64,000 bases of DNA. Source: Prunella strophiata (Eukaryota > Chordata > Aves > Passeriformes > Prunellidae). The notes under the pieces were generated by a model. That model did no database searches, had not been told where the DNA came from, and saw only the letters and a program-made list of their open reading frames with translations. The translations under genes were made by a program, and so were the position numbers. The DNA is taken from positions 1,273,150 through 1,337,149 of the forward strand of contig JAZBQD010000031.1 of NCBI GenBank assembly GCA_036583965.1, written 5' to 3'. The first letter of the stretch is position 1, and every line of letters starts with the position of its first letter. This document shows, one piece after another, positions 1 through 11,094 of the stretch.

Positions 1-2385
1 TTTTTTTAATATAAAATACAAAAATAAATTTTAAAAAAATTATAAATCAGAGATGGTTTAAGATTTAAAATGTGCAGTGAGCACTTAAGATGCAGTGAAG
101 GCACAGTGCCTGTCCAAGACCACTCAGATCTTGGGAATTGTTACAATTCCAGGGAATATTGAAGGAAAAAGATGAAGTGACATAATTTCCATGTTTTGGA
201 ATGTGGATCTGACCCTCAACTGCTGCCTAATGGAAATTTAAAACAAAAATATTGGATTTAGGAAGCCAAGGAAGCACCCGTGGGGTGATTGGTTTAACTT
301 GGTTTCCTGCTGTCCTGGTTTAGGGAATTTTGGGAGGAAAATTGCTAAAAAAAGGCTGGTGAGGAGAGATCTGCAATTCCAGGGAATGGTGCTGGTGAAT
401 GCTTTGGTTTGTTCCACCTCACTTCAAATCCTCAAAATTTCACTTTCTTCATCAAAATCCGCCAGTCTGCTCTCCTGCCTAATTAACAGCTCTGAAGGCA
501 CAGGAGATAATTCCCATCTGCAAGTTCCTGGCTGATTTTTTGGGAGGTGGCAGCTCAGATTTGTTGGTTTTTAGGCCTTCAGGTTGGTTGGGATGAACTC
601 ATCCTTCCAAACACCCAGGAAAAACAGGAAAAAAAAACCAAAAAACAAGTCTGGGAGTTGTAAAATCAATTATTTGGATGCTCTCAATCCGTGGGATGCC
701 CTGGTGTTCCCAAAATCCATGAAACCCTCAGATTAATCTGCTCACAGAGCAGAATTTTGCTCCCAATCCACATTGAAATGTCCTTGAGTTGCACCAGGGC
801 AGGATCAGGAGCAATTTCTCCATGGAAAGATTGGAATCTTCACTGCACTGCATGGAATCCCCATTCCTGGGAGTGTCTGGAACAAACCTGTGGATGTGGT
901 TTAAGGAATATGGGCGTGGATTTGGGGATCTAAAAGGTCTTTTCCATCCTTAATGGTTCTGTGACTCTGTGATTGGTGGTTGGAATTTCCTCTGAAATGT
1001 GATTTTTGTCCAGAAATGCTGAGGATTTGTGATTTTTCCTGATGTGTGGAAAGGTTCAGTTTTGTCCCAGCGCTCTGGGGTGAATTAAAATCACCGTGCT
1101 TTCAATCCCCTTATCCCCAAAAACTGCATTTTCTGGGAATTTCCCAAATTGCAGAAATGACCAGAGAGAGAGAGAGAGAGAGAGAGCACAGGATTCCCAA
1201 TCTTTTAAATTCCAGCTCCTCATGGATCCATCAAATCCAGAGCATGGGGTTTGATTTCCTTCTCGCTGTCACAGCAGAAAAGATGGAATTTAATGTGAGA
1301 AAGGAAGGAATTCTGTCTGCAGGTTTTCCATGGGACGTGCCCCAGGATGTCCAAATGATCCACAGGAAACCTCCCATGAGATCCAGCTGGGATCTAAGGA
1401 AGCTTTCCGTGGTCAAAATTCCAGAAATTCCAGAAGGAAAAGGGAATGTAGCGCCAGGTGTGGATCCCAAAGCCAGCAGGAGCTCTCCTGTCCTTTCCCC
1501 AGTGCCAGGGGATAAATTTCAGTTCTGCTGGGGTGAAGGATGCTCTGGATCCTCCTCACTCCGTGTCAGAGCCTTGGTTGGATGAAGGAATGTGCCAGGG
1601 CTGAGCCTCAAACAGAGGAGGTGCTGCACGAGGGGAGAAATGATAAAAATCATTAGAGAATTCAGATTAACTCAGAGAATTTGGATTCTAAATGTATTTA
1701 AGTGCTCAGACAGTCCTTGGGATTTTTGTGGCATTTAATGCCTCAAATACCTTTCAAATCTGGGTTGAGTGGGAAGATTATTCCTGCTCCTGATCTCATT
1801 ATAGGGAAAAATAATCATCAATCAAAACATTTTCCCTTTTTCTGTCCCTTCCTGACAACACAGCCTGGCAAAGCCCAGCAGGAGCAGGGTCCAAAATTGG
1901 GATGTTTGCTTTGGGAAGAGCCTGGTGGAGTTCACAGAGGTCTGGGAGAGGTCACTGGAGGAATTATGATAGGATTTGTCTCTCCTTGACACAAAAAAAA
2001 CCCCTAAACACAGTTTTTCCTTGCAAAACTGCCCCAAATCCAGGTGGATTTCCCTCAGCAGTGGTGTGGGGAGATCCCTTCTCTCCTAACCCCTTCCTCT
2101 TCCACAGTTTTTAATTTTCCTGGATGCAGCTGGGGTGGGATTTGGCACATCCATGTCCCATCCCCTGGGAGATCACCTCCCTGCAGGAATTCCCACTGGA
2201 ATTCTCCTCATGGAAAAGTTCAGAGAGACTCAAGCACCTTCTCCCCAATCCTGGCTTTGTCCAGGCTGTGGAATTCCAGGATCAGGGGCCTTTTTTATGG
2301 AAACCCTGTGTGGCTTCAGCCCCACGAGGGATTGGGATTTTCCAGCCTGGTCCTGCTGGGTTTATGGCCAGGATGTGTTTATGTT
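1..2385. other. Non-coding sequence, first copy
   Basis: No gene recognised. It holds a (GA)n microsatellite at 1163-1187 and a degraded CR1-like tail near 890-985 (text similar to TCTTTTCCATCCTTAATG followed by TCTGTGACTCTGTGATT). Short open frames are not conserved in frame in the second copy, where indels break them. The equivalent in the second copy is 18549-20880. Confidence 0.7.
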
Positions 2386-2600
2386 GTGTTTTCCCTGGGA
2401 AAACATGGAATTCATGGAATTGTTAAGGTTGGGAAAGCTCTCCAAGACCATGGAGTCCAATCATTCCCCCAGCACTGCCAAGGCCACCATGGGTCCACGT
2501 CCCCAAGTGCCACATCCACGTGGATTTTAAACCCCTCCAGGGATGGGGACTGGGCAGCTGTGCCAGGGCTGGACAACCCTTCCTTCCAGTGAAGGAATTT
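2386..2600 (-). mobile_element. CR1 LINE 3' fragment, minus
   Basis: The plus strand reads as the complement of a CR1 tail: ATGGAATTGTTAAGGTTGGG, then CCATGGAGTCCAATCATTCC, then GGACAACCC. Truncated at the 5' end, as usual for CR1. The counterpart is at 20885-21110. Confidence 0.75.
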
Positions 2601-3224
2601 CTCCTGATATCAGTTTAAATCCAGTCCCTAATCCAGCCCAATCCAAGCAATTCCAGAGCTTTCCTGATCTCTTTCTTGGATCCTTTCTCTGGTCACAAGG
2701 ATTTTGGGTCGCTGGGTTTGCACTGTGGATCCTCCTCATGGAGATTAACCCATGGATCTGCTGGAAAACCAAGGTTTGGGAGATCCAGAGGGAGATCCTG
2801 GAGGTCTCCATCATCTCCCATCTAGATGGGATCACCAATAATTACTGGGTAATCATTTACTTGCTGGATCTCCCATCACTCCACCCCAGTGTCTTCCCTA
2901 AAATCCCAACAGTTTTCCATCAAAACCCTCTTTTTCTTTTCTCCCTCTGCATTCTTCACCATTTTGGCACAAAAACCCACCAGGGGTCACAGACTGAAAC
3001 CATCATGGTGACAACCCCCGGGTGACCCACCAGGACTTCCCAAAGATCCCAAAAAAGCTTTCCCAGCAGGATCCTGACCCTCAGCAGCTTCGGGATGCAC
3101 CGGGAAGAGCTTCCCAAGCCAGCCCCAGACTGAAATGGCATCAGATTGTTTGGGATCGTGTCACTCTGGCTCCCTGTTTTTGGAAACCCTCTGGATGGTG
3201 GGAACCCAGAGCACCTCCCTGTCC

Positions 3225-3495
3225 TCCACCCCCAAGAGGGGCTCCAGGAGAGCTGGAGAGGGACCTGGGACAAGGCATGGAGGGACAGGGCACAGGGAAT
3301 GGCTTCCTGCTGGGAAAGGGCAGATTTGGATGGGATTTGGGAAGGAATTCCTGGCTGGGCTGGAATGCCCCTGGATCCCTGGAAGGTCCAAGGAAAGGCT
3401 GGACAGGGCTTGGAGCACCTGGGACAGCAGGAGAGGGCAGGGGTGGAAGTGGCTGGGATTTGAGGTCCCTTCCCACCCAAACCATGATTCCATGG
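3225..3495 (+). mobile_element. CR1 LINE 3' end followed by a (GGAAT)n tail
   Basis: It contains the CR1 core GGCTCCAGGAGAGCTGGAGA, then CCCCTGGATCCCTGGAAGG, then GGACAGGGCTTGGAGC, and ends at the TTCCCACCCAAACCATG tail. The tail leads directly into the pentanucleotide tract. Confidence 0.8.
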
Positions 3496-3560
3496 AATGG
3501 AATGGAATGGAATGGAATGGAATGGAATGGAATGGAATGGAATGGAATGGAATGGAATGG
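3492..3560 (+). repeat. (GGAAT)n microsatellite
   Basis: About 13 uninterrupted TGGAA units grown from the CR1 tail. The second copy of the block has only one or two units at the same place (22074-22085). Confidence 0.97.
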
Positions 3561-3770
3561 AGGGACAGGAGACAGGGAATGGCTTCCTGCTGGGAAAGGG
3601 GAGATTTGGCTGGGATTTGGGAAGGAATTCCTGGCTGGGCTGGAATGCCCCTGGATCCCTGGAAGCATCCAAGGCCAGGCTGGACAGGGCTTGGAGCACC
3701 CCAGGACAGTGGGAGGTGGCAGGGGTGGAAGTGGCTGGGATTTGAGGTCCCTTCCCACCCAAACCATGAT
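3561..3770 (+). mobile_element. Second tandem CR1 3' end
   Basis: Near repeat of 3285-3490 (GGCTTCCTGCTGGGAAAGGG to CCACCCAAACCATGATCC), so two CR1 tails lie in tandem, probably one duplication rather than two insertions. It is followed by an imperfect (CATGATCCC)n tract to about 3840. Confidence 0.78.
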
Positions 3771-3840
3771 CCCATGATCCCATGATGCCATGATCCCATG
3801 ATGCCATGATCCCATGATGCCATGATCCCATGATCCCACG
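3771..3840 (+). repeat. (CATGATCCCATGATGC)n short tandem repeat
   Basis: Imperfect repeats of CATGATCC and CATGATGC following the CR1 tail. Confidence 0.9.
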
Positions 3841-4074
3841 GTTTGGGAGCTCTCCAGAGCAGCCTCCCCCAGCACAGCTCCCCGAGGACAGCTCACACGG
3901 GGCCCTGCTGTCCCCCCCGGGGGCAGCTCCAGCTCCTCCGTGCCGCGCTTCCCGCGTGGATCCCGGAGCGTCCAGCTCTGGGCCAGAGCCTTGGCGGGCT
4001 GGGCTTGGGCAGGCCTGGCCCAGCTGGGACGGACCCGGGGCTTTGGGACAGGCTCGGGATCTGCAGAGAGGGAT

Positions 4075-5350
4075 CAACTTGGGAGGGGGAGAGGGAGTAG
4101 AGGGGAGAGGGGAGAGGAGACCTAAGGGGGGACAAGGAGAAGGAAAAATAGGGGAAAGGAAAGGAAAGGGAAATGGCGGAAAGGGAAGGGAAAGGGAAAG
4201 GGAAGAAAAGGCGAAAGGGAAAGGCGAAAGGGACAGTTGGGAAGGGGAAAGGGGAAAAAGGGGAAGGATGAGGGAGAGAGGAGGGCAAGGGGGGGAAAGG
4301 GGGAAGGAGGGAGGGAAAAGGAGAGTCAGAGGAGGGAAAGGGGAAGGGGGAGCCAGGGGAGAAGGAAAGGGGGGGATGTGAAGACAAGGGGGGAATGTGG
4401 GAAGGGGGAAGCGGGTGAAGGAGGAAAGGGGAAGGGTGAAGGGGGAAGGGGGAAAGAGGGAAAGCGGGGAAGGGAAGGGAAAGGGGAAGATGGGAGATGG
4501 GACAAGAGAGAAGGGGAAAGGGAAAGGCGGAGGAAAGGGGAAAAGGGATGGGAAGGAAGGGGAGAAGGGGAAGGGGGAAGAGGAGAGAGGGAAAAGGGGG
4601 GACAGGGGGAAGGAAACGGAGAAGGGAAGGTGGAAGGAAGGGAAGGCAAGGGAGAGGGCAAGGGGAGGGAAGGAAGGGACGGAAGGAAAGCGGAAGGAGG
4701 ATGGGTAAGGAAGGGAAGGAAGGAAGGGAAGGGGAAGGAAGGAGCGGAAGGGAAGGAAGGGAGAAAGTGAGAGAAGGAGGAAGGAGAAAGGGGAAAGGCG
4801 GGGATGGGGGAAAGGGAAGAATGGGAATAAGAAGGGAGAAGAGCGATAAGGGGGAGGGGAAAGGGGAGGAGGAGAAGGGAAAGAGGAAAGGAGGAGGGCG
4901 GGGAAAAGGGGAAAGGGCAAGGGGGGGGGTGGGGGGGGAGGGGAAAGGGGGGAAAGGGAAAGGGGGATAGGGGAAAGGGGGAGGGAAGGGCGGAAGAGGA
5001 AGAAAAGAAAGAAAAGGAAAAAAGGGGAAAAGAAAAAAAAAAAAAAGAAAAGGAGAAGGGGAGAAAGAAAAGGGAAAAAAAAGGAAGGGAGAGCGAAAAG
5101 AGAAGGGAAGAGAGAGAGAGTAAGACGAAGAGTGGAAAGAGAAGAGAAGAAGAGAGAGGAAGAGAAGAGAAAAGAGGGAAGGGAGAAAGAAGAGGAAGAG
5201 AATGGAGAGAAGAGAGAGAGGAAGAGAAGAGAAATGAGAAGAGAAGAAACGAGAAGAGGAAAGAGAGTGGAAGAGAAGAGAAGAGAGAGAAGAGAGAGAG
5301 AAAGAAGGAAGAGAAGAGAAGAGAATGAGAAGAAGAGAAAAAAAAAAATC
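4075..5350 (+). repeat. Polypurine (GA-rich) tract, ~1.27 kb
   Basis: The plus strand is almost only G and A. The left two-thirds is G-rich (GGGGAAAGG types), changing to AGAGAAGAGAAG types at the right. It includes G-runs of up to nine at about 4920-4938. The long open frames read across it (up to ~800 residues of Ser/Leu/Pro/Phe on the minus strand) are a by-product of its composition. Confidence 0.97.
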
Positions 5351-5917
5351 ATCATCTAAAAACAGAAACTTGAGAGGGACTTTGTCACCCCCATTGGAAT
5401 CCATCTGAGATTCATTATTGTATAAAATTTTATTCCAAATTCTATCCAATTATATAGAATAATATCTATAAATATTGATTCTATAACATCCCTAATGATT
5501 GTGTAGAAAGGCTCCCTAAAAAATGATAATAAAGGATCAATAAAAAATGATAATAAAGGAGCCCTAAAGATATAAAGTACCCTAAAAAAATAAAGCCATA
5601 ATCTACTTATTTGAGATCTACTGTGGTTCAATCTACCTGAAGGAAGAAGGAACCAATTTTGTAATTGTGCCCACATTAATTAATTCTCCGACCAAATTAA
5701 TATGTTAATGCCCAAATTTCCGCAGTCTGCTCAGTGTTCAAAGACTCAAAAAGGTAATGCATGAAGTTTTATGTGAACTTTTATTTAGGATTGAAGAATT
5801 AGTCAGAAAGAAAAAAACGCTTAACAACCCAGTTTATCCTTAGAAAAATCCCCAAAAATAAAAAAAAAAAAAAGAAAAAAAAAAAGCCCAGATTCGGAAA
5901 GACCAGCTTGGGGTTGG
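5351..5917. other. AT-rich non-coding stretch
   Basis: AT-rich, with TATATAGAATAATATCTATA and two or three copies of a short unit CCTAAAAAATGATAATAAAG (5515-5590), then an A-run at 5855-5885. The counterpart is 23810-24320. No gene. Confidence 0.8.
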
Positions 5918-6210
5918 TTGGGTTTTTTTTTGGTTTTTTTTTTTTTTTTTTTGGTTTTTGGGGGTTTTGTTTTTTCGTTTTTTTTGTGTTTGTTGTTTGT
6001 TTGTTTGTTTTGATTGGGTGTTGGTTTGGTTGTTTTGGTTTTTTTGGGGTTTTTTTGGGTTTGTTTTTTTGGTTTTTTTGTCTGTTTTTGGTTTCAGGTG
6101 TTTGTGTTGTTTGGGGGGTTTTGGGGGTTTGTTAGGTTTTTGTTTGTTTTTGTTTTTTTGGTTTGGGTTTTTTTTTGTTTTTTTTGGGTTGTTTTTTGTT
6201 TTGGTTGTTT
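5918..6210 (+). repeat. T/G-rich low-complexity tract
   Basis: Runs of T broken by GG or GGG. Open frames here (Phe/Gly/Leu/Val strings) are composition artefacts. Confidence 0.95.
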
Positions 6211-7394
6211 ATTTACTGATCCGCAAATATTTGGTAGTTAGGATTAGAAAACACATTATTATATTTGAATAAAGGAAAATTCCGTAGTAAGGTTATTAAA
6301 ATATAAATATCCATTGCACAGGCCATGTGCTGGAATCACTGGATTTTCCTGCCGCTTGTCCCACCTCCTGGAGAATGGTGATTTTGAACCAGAACGCATA
6401 AATTCCCCCATCAATAAATACCATGGGGGTGAAAAAATTTCCACACTTCTGGCCACCCATTCACAACCTCGACAACCTCATTACTGAGGCACATTCAGGA
6501 GCCAGGGAACTACGACTGATCCTGCCCAAAAATATTTTCTTTAAGGAACTAAAATAATTGTGAGGGCTAAAAAACTGTTGGGAAGAAGCTGTGAGGGTGG
6601 GCAGTGTTGGAGGCCCGCGGGTGTGACATTGACCCACCCGGTTTGTGTTTGACTTTTCCTGTGGAATATTTGGGAATGTTTTCCTGGGCGAATTTGGTGG
6701 GAAGGGGTTCAGCAACCACAGCTTCCAGGGGCAAGAGACACCCTTGGAAGTCATGAAAGCATCTTTCCAAATTCCCTCCCCGCTGAACGGAGACCTGGGG
6801 TTCCACTGCCACAACAAACACAATTAACTCCACTCACCCTCATTACTTATTCTGATTGGGCCAATTGACTTTTCCATTTTTCAGCCTGGGCACATTTTCT
6901 GCTTTCACTTTAGCAGCAAACCCCAAACCCTCGGTTTTTCGTGGAGCGGTGGATGTCCCTTAATTAGGTGTTTATTCTGATTTTAATAGGTGTGTATTCT
7001 GTCTTTTGGCCCGCGCCCTTCACGAGCTGAGCTCCCTTTACACCCCCTTTCACTATCTTCATGCTGCCTGGAATTTTCTTATTCTTCACCTGCATCGGCA
7101 TGATCTGTTTATGGGCTTCATTTTAATGTTCACCTTGGATTATTCATTTCATCCCCAGGACTCTTCTTCTTCTAAGGATTTACTGAAAGATTTGCACATT
7201 AAGAGCTCTTTAGTTGGGGCGTGGTAAATGGGAGCCTTTTCAGAGGCCTTTCATTTCTAGCAGGTTTCCCAATGTGCCTTTATTAAGAAATGGAAAATTA
7301 TGTTGGATATTGACTTAGAGAATTATATTTGTATATTATTTTACTTTTTCTTACTACTCAGCTGGTTTAAGCTGGTGTTGGTTTATTGTTTTTA
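6211..7394. other. Unique non-coding sequence
   Basis: No repeat family or exon recognised. The counterpart is 24614-25790. Motif TTAATTAGGTGTTTATTCTG occurs twice in the second copy. Confidence 0.6.
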
Positions 7395-7560
7395 GGTGCT
7401 CGGTTATGGCAAGAGCTGCCCAGGGGCTCAGTGGAGTCCCAGGCCTGGAGGGATTAAAAATCCCGTGGAAGTGACACTTGGGGACACAGACAGTGGGGTG
7501 GCAGGGAAGATGGGCTGAATGATCTCAAAGGATTGTTGAACTTCAACACTTCTGTGATTT
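7395..7560 (+). mobile_element. CR1 LINE 3' end, plus
   Basis: GAGCTGCCCAGGGGCTCAGT, then GTGACACTTGGGGACACAGA, then GGCTGAATGATCTCAAAGG and TTCTGTGATT, the order of a CR1 3' end. The counterpart is 25795-25960. Confidence 0.8.
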
Positions 7561-7744
7561 TTTTATCACTGAAATGCTTCTGGATTGTTGAGTTGCAGGT
7601 TTATAACTTGAAAATACGTAAATTTCCCAGATATCGACAGGTAAATAAACCAAATTACTTATTCTTTTTACTTGGCGGAATCTTTTCCTTGCTGGACGGG
7701 GCATAAACAACGTCAAAATTGAGAAAGGTGTTGGTGGGCACGGG

Positions 7745-8415
7745 TAGGAATTTGGGGATATGAAGGAATTTTTCAACGTTTGGTGTGTGCCGCAATGACC
7801 CCAAGAGGAACTCTGCATTTGACTGAGGCCGTGAGGAAAGCTTTACCAAAATAAATTATAGATCTGGGATGGGGTGTGGAGTGTGAATAGAAGTGTGTGA
7901 TATCTAAGGGGTGAAAAAATTTAGGAGTTAGGGGTTGTAGGTTAGTATCTAGTTAATATATAATAAACAAGATGGAGGTTTAGGGTGGAGGTTGGTCCTT
8001 TTCAAGCCTTCCTTCCATGGGTGGGTGGTGGTGTTTAATTGGATTAAAAAACATCTGCATTGCAGGCCACAGGTGGTTGGGGTAAAAGATTAATCGGTTA
8101 TATTGGGTTATTTAAAAAGTAAAATAAGTTAGGGGGTTAAGTGAAACGTGAAAATAATTTAGGGGTTAAAAGTGAAATAATTTAGGGGTTTGATAAAAGT
8201 GGAAAATAATTTCGGTGTCCGGGTTGATATTGCGACAGTTTATCCTTAAAAGGCCTTGGGGGGAGAGAGAGAGATTACAAACGCCATTTTTAGTTGTTAG
8301 AGTGAAGTGCTGTAGAGCTCAACTGCTTGTGAGACGTAAAATGATAAAAACTAACAAAGTTCTGAGTCCAAACCAGAAATTCCATCCTGAGCATTTGACC
8401 TGCCCCTGGCAAAAT
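7745..8415 (+). mobile_element. Probable ERV LTR, family E
   Basis: It shares its whole length with 26110-26770 (the same locus) and with an independent copy at 44225-44775, so it is a dispersed element. Markers are GAAGTGTGTGATATCT, AAACAAGATGGAGGTTTTAG and GTGAAAATAATTT. In the 26-kb copy the GGGGTTAAAAGTGAAAATAA segment is present four times. LTR status is inferred from dispersal, size and likeness to the LTR A layout; ends are not fixed. Confidence 0.6.
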
Positions 8416-8429
8416 CAAAGGTAAGGCAC

Positions 8430-9032
8430 TGGCAGTGCGAGGACATGCTGTCTTTGCAGAGGGTGCAAACCCTGAGGACAGAGAGCTCAATAATGACATT
8501 GGTTTGCTCCATAACAGTGAAGAATCAATTACTCGGCAGGCAGAGGGCAGGGGCTGTATTTGGGTCAGGAGGAGGCCTCCCCAGCTGGGAGGCCGCAGAT
8601 GCTGCATATTTGTTTTTTGTGACCTTTTTAGCCCAGCTCCCCAGCCCTCCCGCCCTCCGTGCTCGGGGAGCGCCAGGTCGCTCACAGAGCCGACGCTGCC
8701 GGCGCGGACTTCTCCTGCCACCCCTTTGTTCCAGAGCCCGTGGGAGCTTTCTGCAGTTGACTCCCGGGCTCTCTCGTGGGAGGATGTCCCCTTTGAGGAA
8801 GCCCTGAGCACAAAAGAGCTTCGGGTGGAGGATTGGGGCGCTATCGCTCGGGCTCCGGGGCGCGCGAGCGAGGGTGGGCGTTGCGACTCGAGCCGCGGCC
8901 CGCCCCCAAAGTTGTGACGTTTGGGAAGAGATGCAAGAGTTAGGAAAGAGCTGTGGCAGCACTTTTGTAAAAAGCGTGGATGGAAAGGGATTTTTTTTTT
9001 TGGGGAGAGGAGCAGAGCAAGATAAATGGCCG
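8430..9032. other. GC-richer single-copy stretch
   Basis: It contains CpG-dense sequence (for example CGCGCGAGCGAGGGTGGGCG at 8859-8880) and a TGACGT CRE-like core at 8917. No exon with splice sites and conserved frame is seen. The counterpart is 26790-27358. It may be a regulatory or CpG-island remnant; low certainty. Confidence 0.35.
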
Positions 9033-9038
9033 GGTCAC

Positions 9039-9682
9039 TGTCGGAAATCCAGGACATCCCTTCTGGATTGCCCCCTGGATTGGCTCCAGCCACTGGAGGG
9101 GCTCAGAGCCCTGGACAGGAGCCCAAGACCCCTGAGCCTTTGATTTTGAGCCTGAGGAATGGAAACAATCACCAACCTTAAAGGAAGAGGTTGCAAGCTC
9201 CCAAATAAGTGAGTAATAATACGTTCTCACAGGGTGAAAATGTAGAATTTTAGGTTTTTTAGATAAGGGTTCGGGGGGGCCAAGAGGAGGAATTTGGGCG
9301 TGTTCTGTCCTCTTTCTCCTTCTTCACAGCCTCCATCTTCGGTGCTTGGTGGCACTTTGGATTGGTTTAGAGTAGAGTTTGGGATGTGTAAAAAAAATGG
9401 GTATGATGGGTATTGGAAAATAACTGTAATAATGTACAGGTAGTTTTTAGTGGAAAAAGTCAACACTGCCCAGAGGTGGGCAGTGTGCATGGGACCTGCA
9501 AGCTGAAAAACAGACCTGGGCCCTGGGCAGGAGAAAATTTGTGAGATAGGAAATAATAAAAACCTTGAAAACTGACCCCACAAGAAGAGTCTATGACTCT
9601 CTTTGTTCTCAGGGCTTGGGACACAGAGACTTTTCGTATGGGGGTCATCTGGGGGCTCCTGAGTATGAGGAGAGCCGCAGCA
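9039..9682 (+). mobile_element. Solo LTR, family A (ERVK-like)
   Basis: Starts TGTCGGAAATCC directly after GGTCAC. It contains the family markers CTCAGAGCCC, TCTTTCTCCTTCTTCACAGC and AACTGTAATAATGTACAGG. The 3' boundary is blurred by indels; the second copy of this locus (27365-27987) shows clean ends. Confidence 0.85.
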
Positions 9683-10240
9683 GAGGTCCTCTCTGTCACT
9701 GACTGTGCTGTCCCTTGCCCCACCCGCAGCCGTTGTATGGGGACACAGCGAGATTCCCAGCCATGGGGGGGGTTGGTGTCTCCTCCAAAAAAACTGCCCG
9801 GTTTGTCCCTGAGGAAAACTCCCAGCTCCACGTCATCCCTGATTCCAGCTGGAATTCACACCTGGTGACACTTGCGCAGGGAATTGTACCTTCCTGAGTG
9901 AGGGTGGATCCCCGAGGCCGCTCTCTTCTTCTGTCGTCGGCCGCATGCCTGCTCAGGGTCCGTGGGTGTGTTGAACTTCCTCCCTTCTCACTCGCTGCGA
10001 TCAGAAACACAAACAAATTTCAATAGAGTGCTTGTTGCCCTAGGGCTGATTAAAAGTCAGATCCTTTGGGATGTTGCCACTGAAAAGACGGTGGCCGTGG
10101 CTTGAGATAACACATTTTTTTATTTTGCCCTCAAAGGCAGCACAATCAGGGCTTCAGGGAAAGGTGGGAAAGGAACTTGATGTTATTTTTTTTACGTTGT
10201 GATTAATTATGGCACTCAACAAATATTCAGGAGTCGGTGA
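9683..10240. other. Unique non-coding sequence
   Basis: No exon recognised. The counterpart is 27994-28505. Confidence 0.6.
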
Positions 10241-10865
10241 TTTAAGCTAAGCTGCCTAAGATGTAAGCTCCTTGGGGAAATCACAGAAACCAAGTTGAGC
10301 TGAATGGATTTGGAGTTTCAGTGAGTCTGTGGGAGCGAAGTGTAAAAAAGGCTGGGGGCTGCCCCTCCAACAAGGTTTTATTCAGTGTTTTTGTGACCAA
10401 AAACTCTGCACATGTATTTGCATATTCTGGATTGTATGCAGCTGTCTGTTCAATGCGAGCAACACAATTCCAACTGGCAGAACAGGAAAATTCCAGAGTG
10501 TGACATCAAGTGATTGCTCTGGAATATGGCCAAGCAGCCACATTTTTTCAATTCAGGAGTTAAAATCCAACATCGAGGGATATGATTAGTATTCAAGCAC
10601 TCATGCAGGTTCATATCGAAGGTGTTCATTCCACATCAAATTCCCTGATTGTGGACCTGGGATTTAAAAGCAGAAGCTTGAGTGCTTCTCCCAGTGTCTG
10701 GGGGCAGCTAAAAAAGCACAGGCAGGAATACAAACCCATGGATTTAAAGGGTGGTTGGATTGGAAATGGGACTCTAAAAAGAGCTTTTATGACAGTAAAA
10801 AAAACAGGATCAACCTGTCCAATATCCCTCACCCCCAGTCCCGCACCATAATTCAAACCAGATTA
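10241..10865 (+). repeat. Dispersed segment, direct copy 1
   Basis: It matches 28505-29150 (same block) and, in inverted orientation, 39445-40080. Markers are TGTATTTGCATAT, CTCTGGAATATGGCCA, AGCAGCCACATTTTTTC and CCATGGATTTAAAGGGTGG. Confidence 0.85.
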
Positions 10866-10989
10866 TCTCAGCTAGGAAAACTGAGGAAACACAACCTGTT
10901 TATAAACCACAAAAAAAGCCAAGGGACAAAATTCCATCCAAAATATTCCTGGTGTGGAATATGGGGTATGGAATATAGCTGGGAATGAA

Positions 10990-11085
10990 CTGGTCACTTT
11001 GGTGGACCTGGCAGTGTCCAGTTTATGGTGGGATTTGGTGATCTTAAAGGTGTTTTCCATCCTAAATGATGCTGTGACCTTTGGG
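10990..11085 (+). mobile_element. CR1 3' end remnant, plus
   Basis: GGTCACTTTGGTGGACCTGG, CAGTGTCCAG, GATCTTAAAGGTGTTTTCCA and TCCTAAATGATGCTGTGA resemble the end of a CR1. The counterpart is 29288-29385. Confidence 0.65.
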
Positions 11086-11094
11086 CAGAAGGCA

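Noticed and set aside
2956..5449. Open frames of ~800 and ~518 residues, minus strand
   Set aside because: They consist of Ser/Leu/Pro/Phe strings read from the polypurine tract and extend into CR1 sequence. All frames of such DNA lack stops.
5908..6272. Phe/Gly/Val-rich membrane-like open frames
   Set aside because: Translation of T-runs with GG; frame lengths change with each run-length difference between copies.
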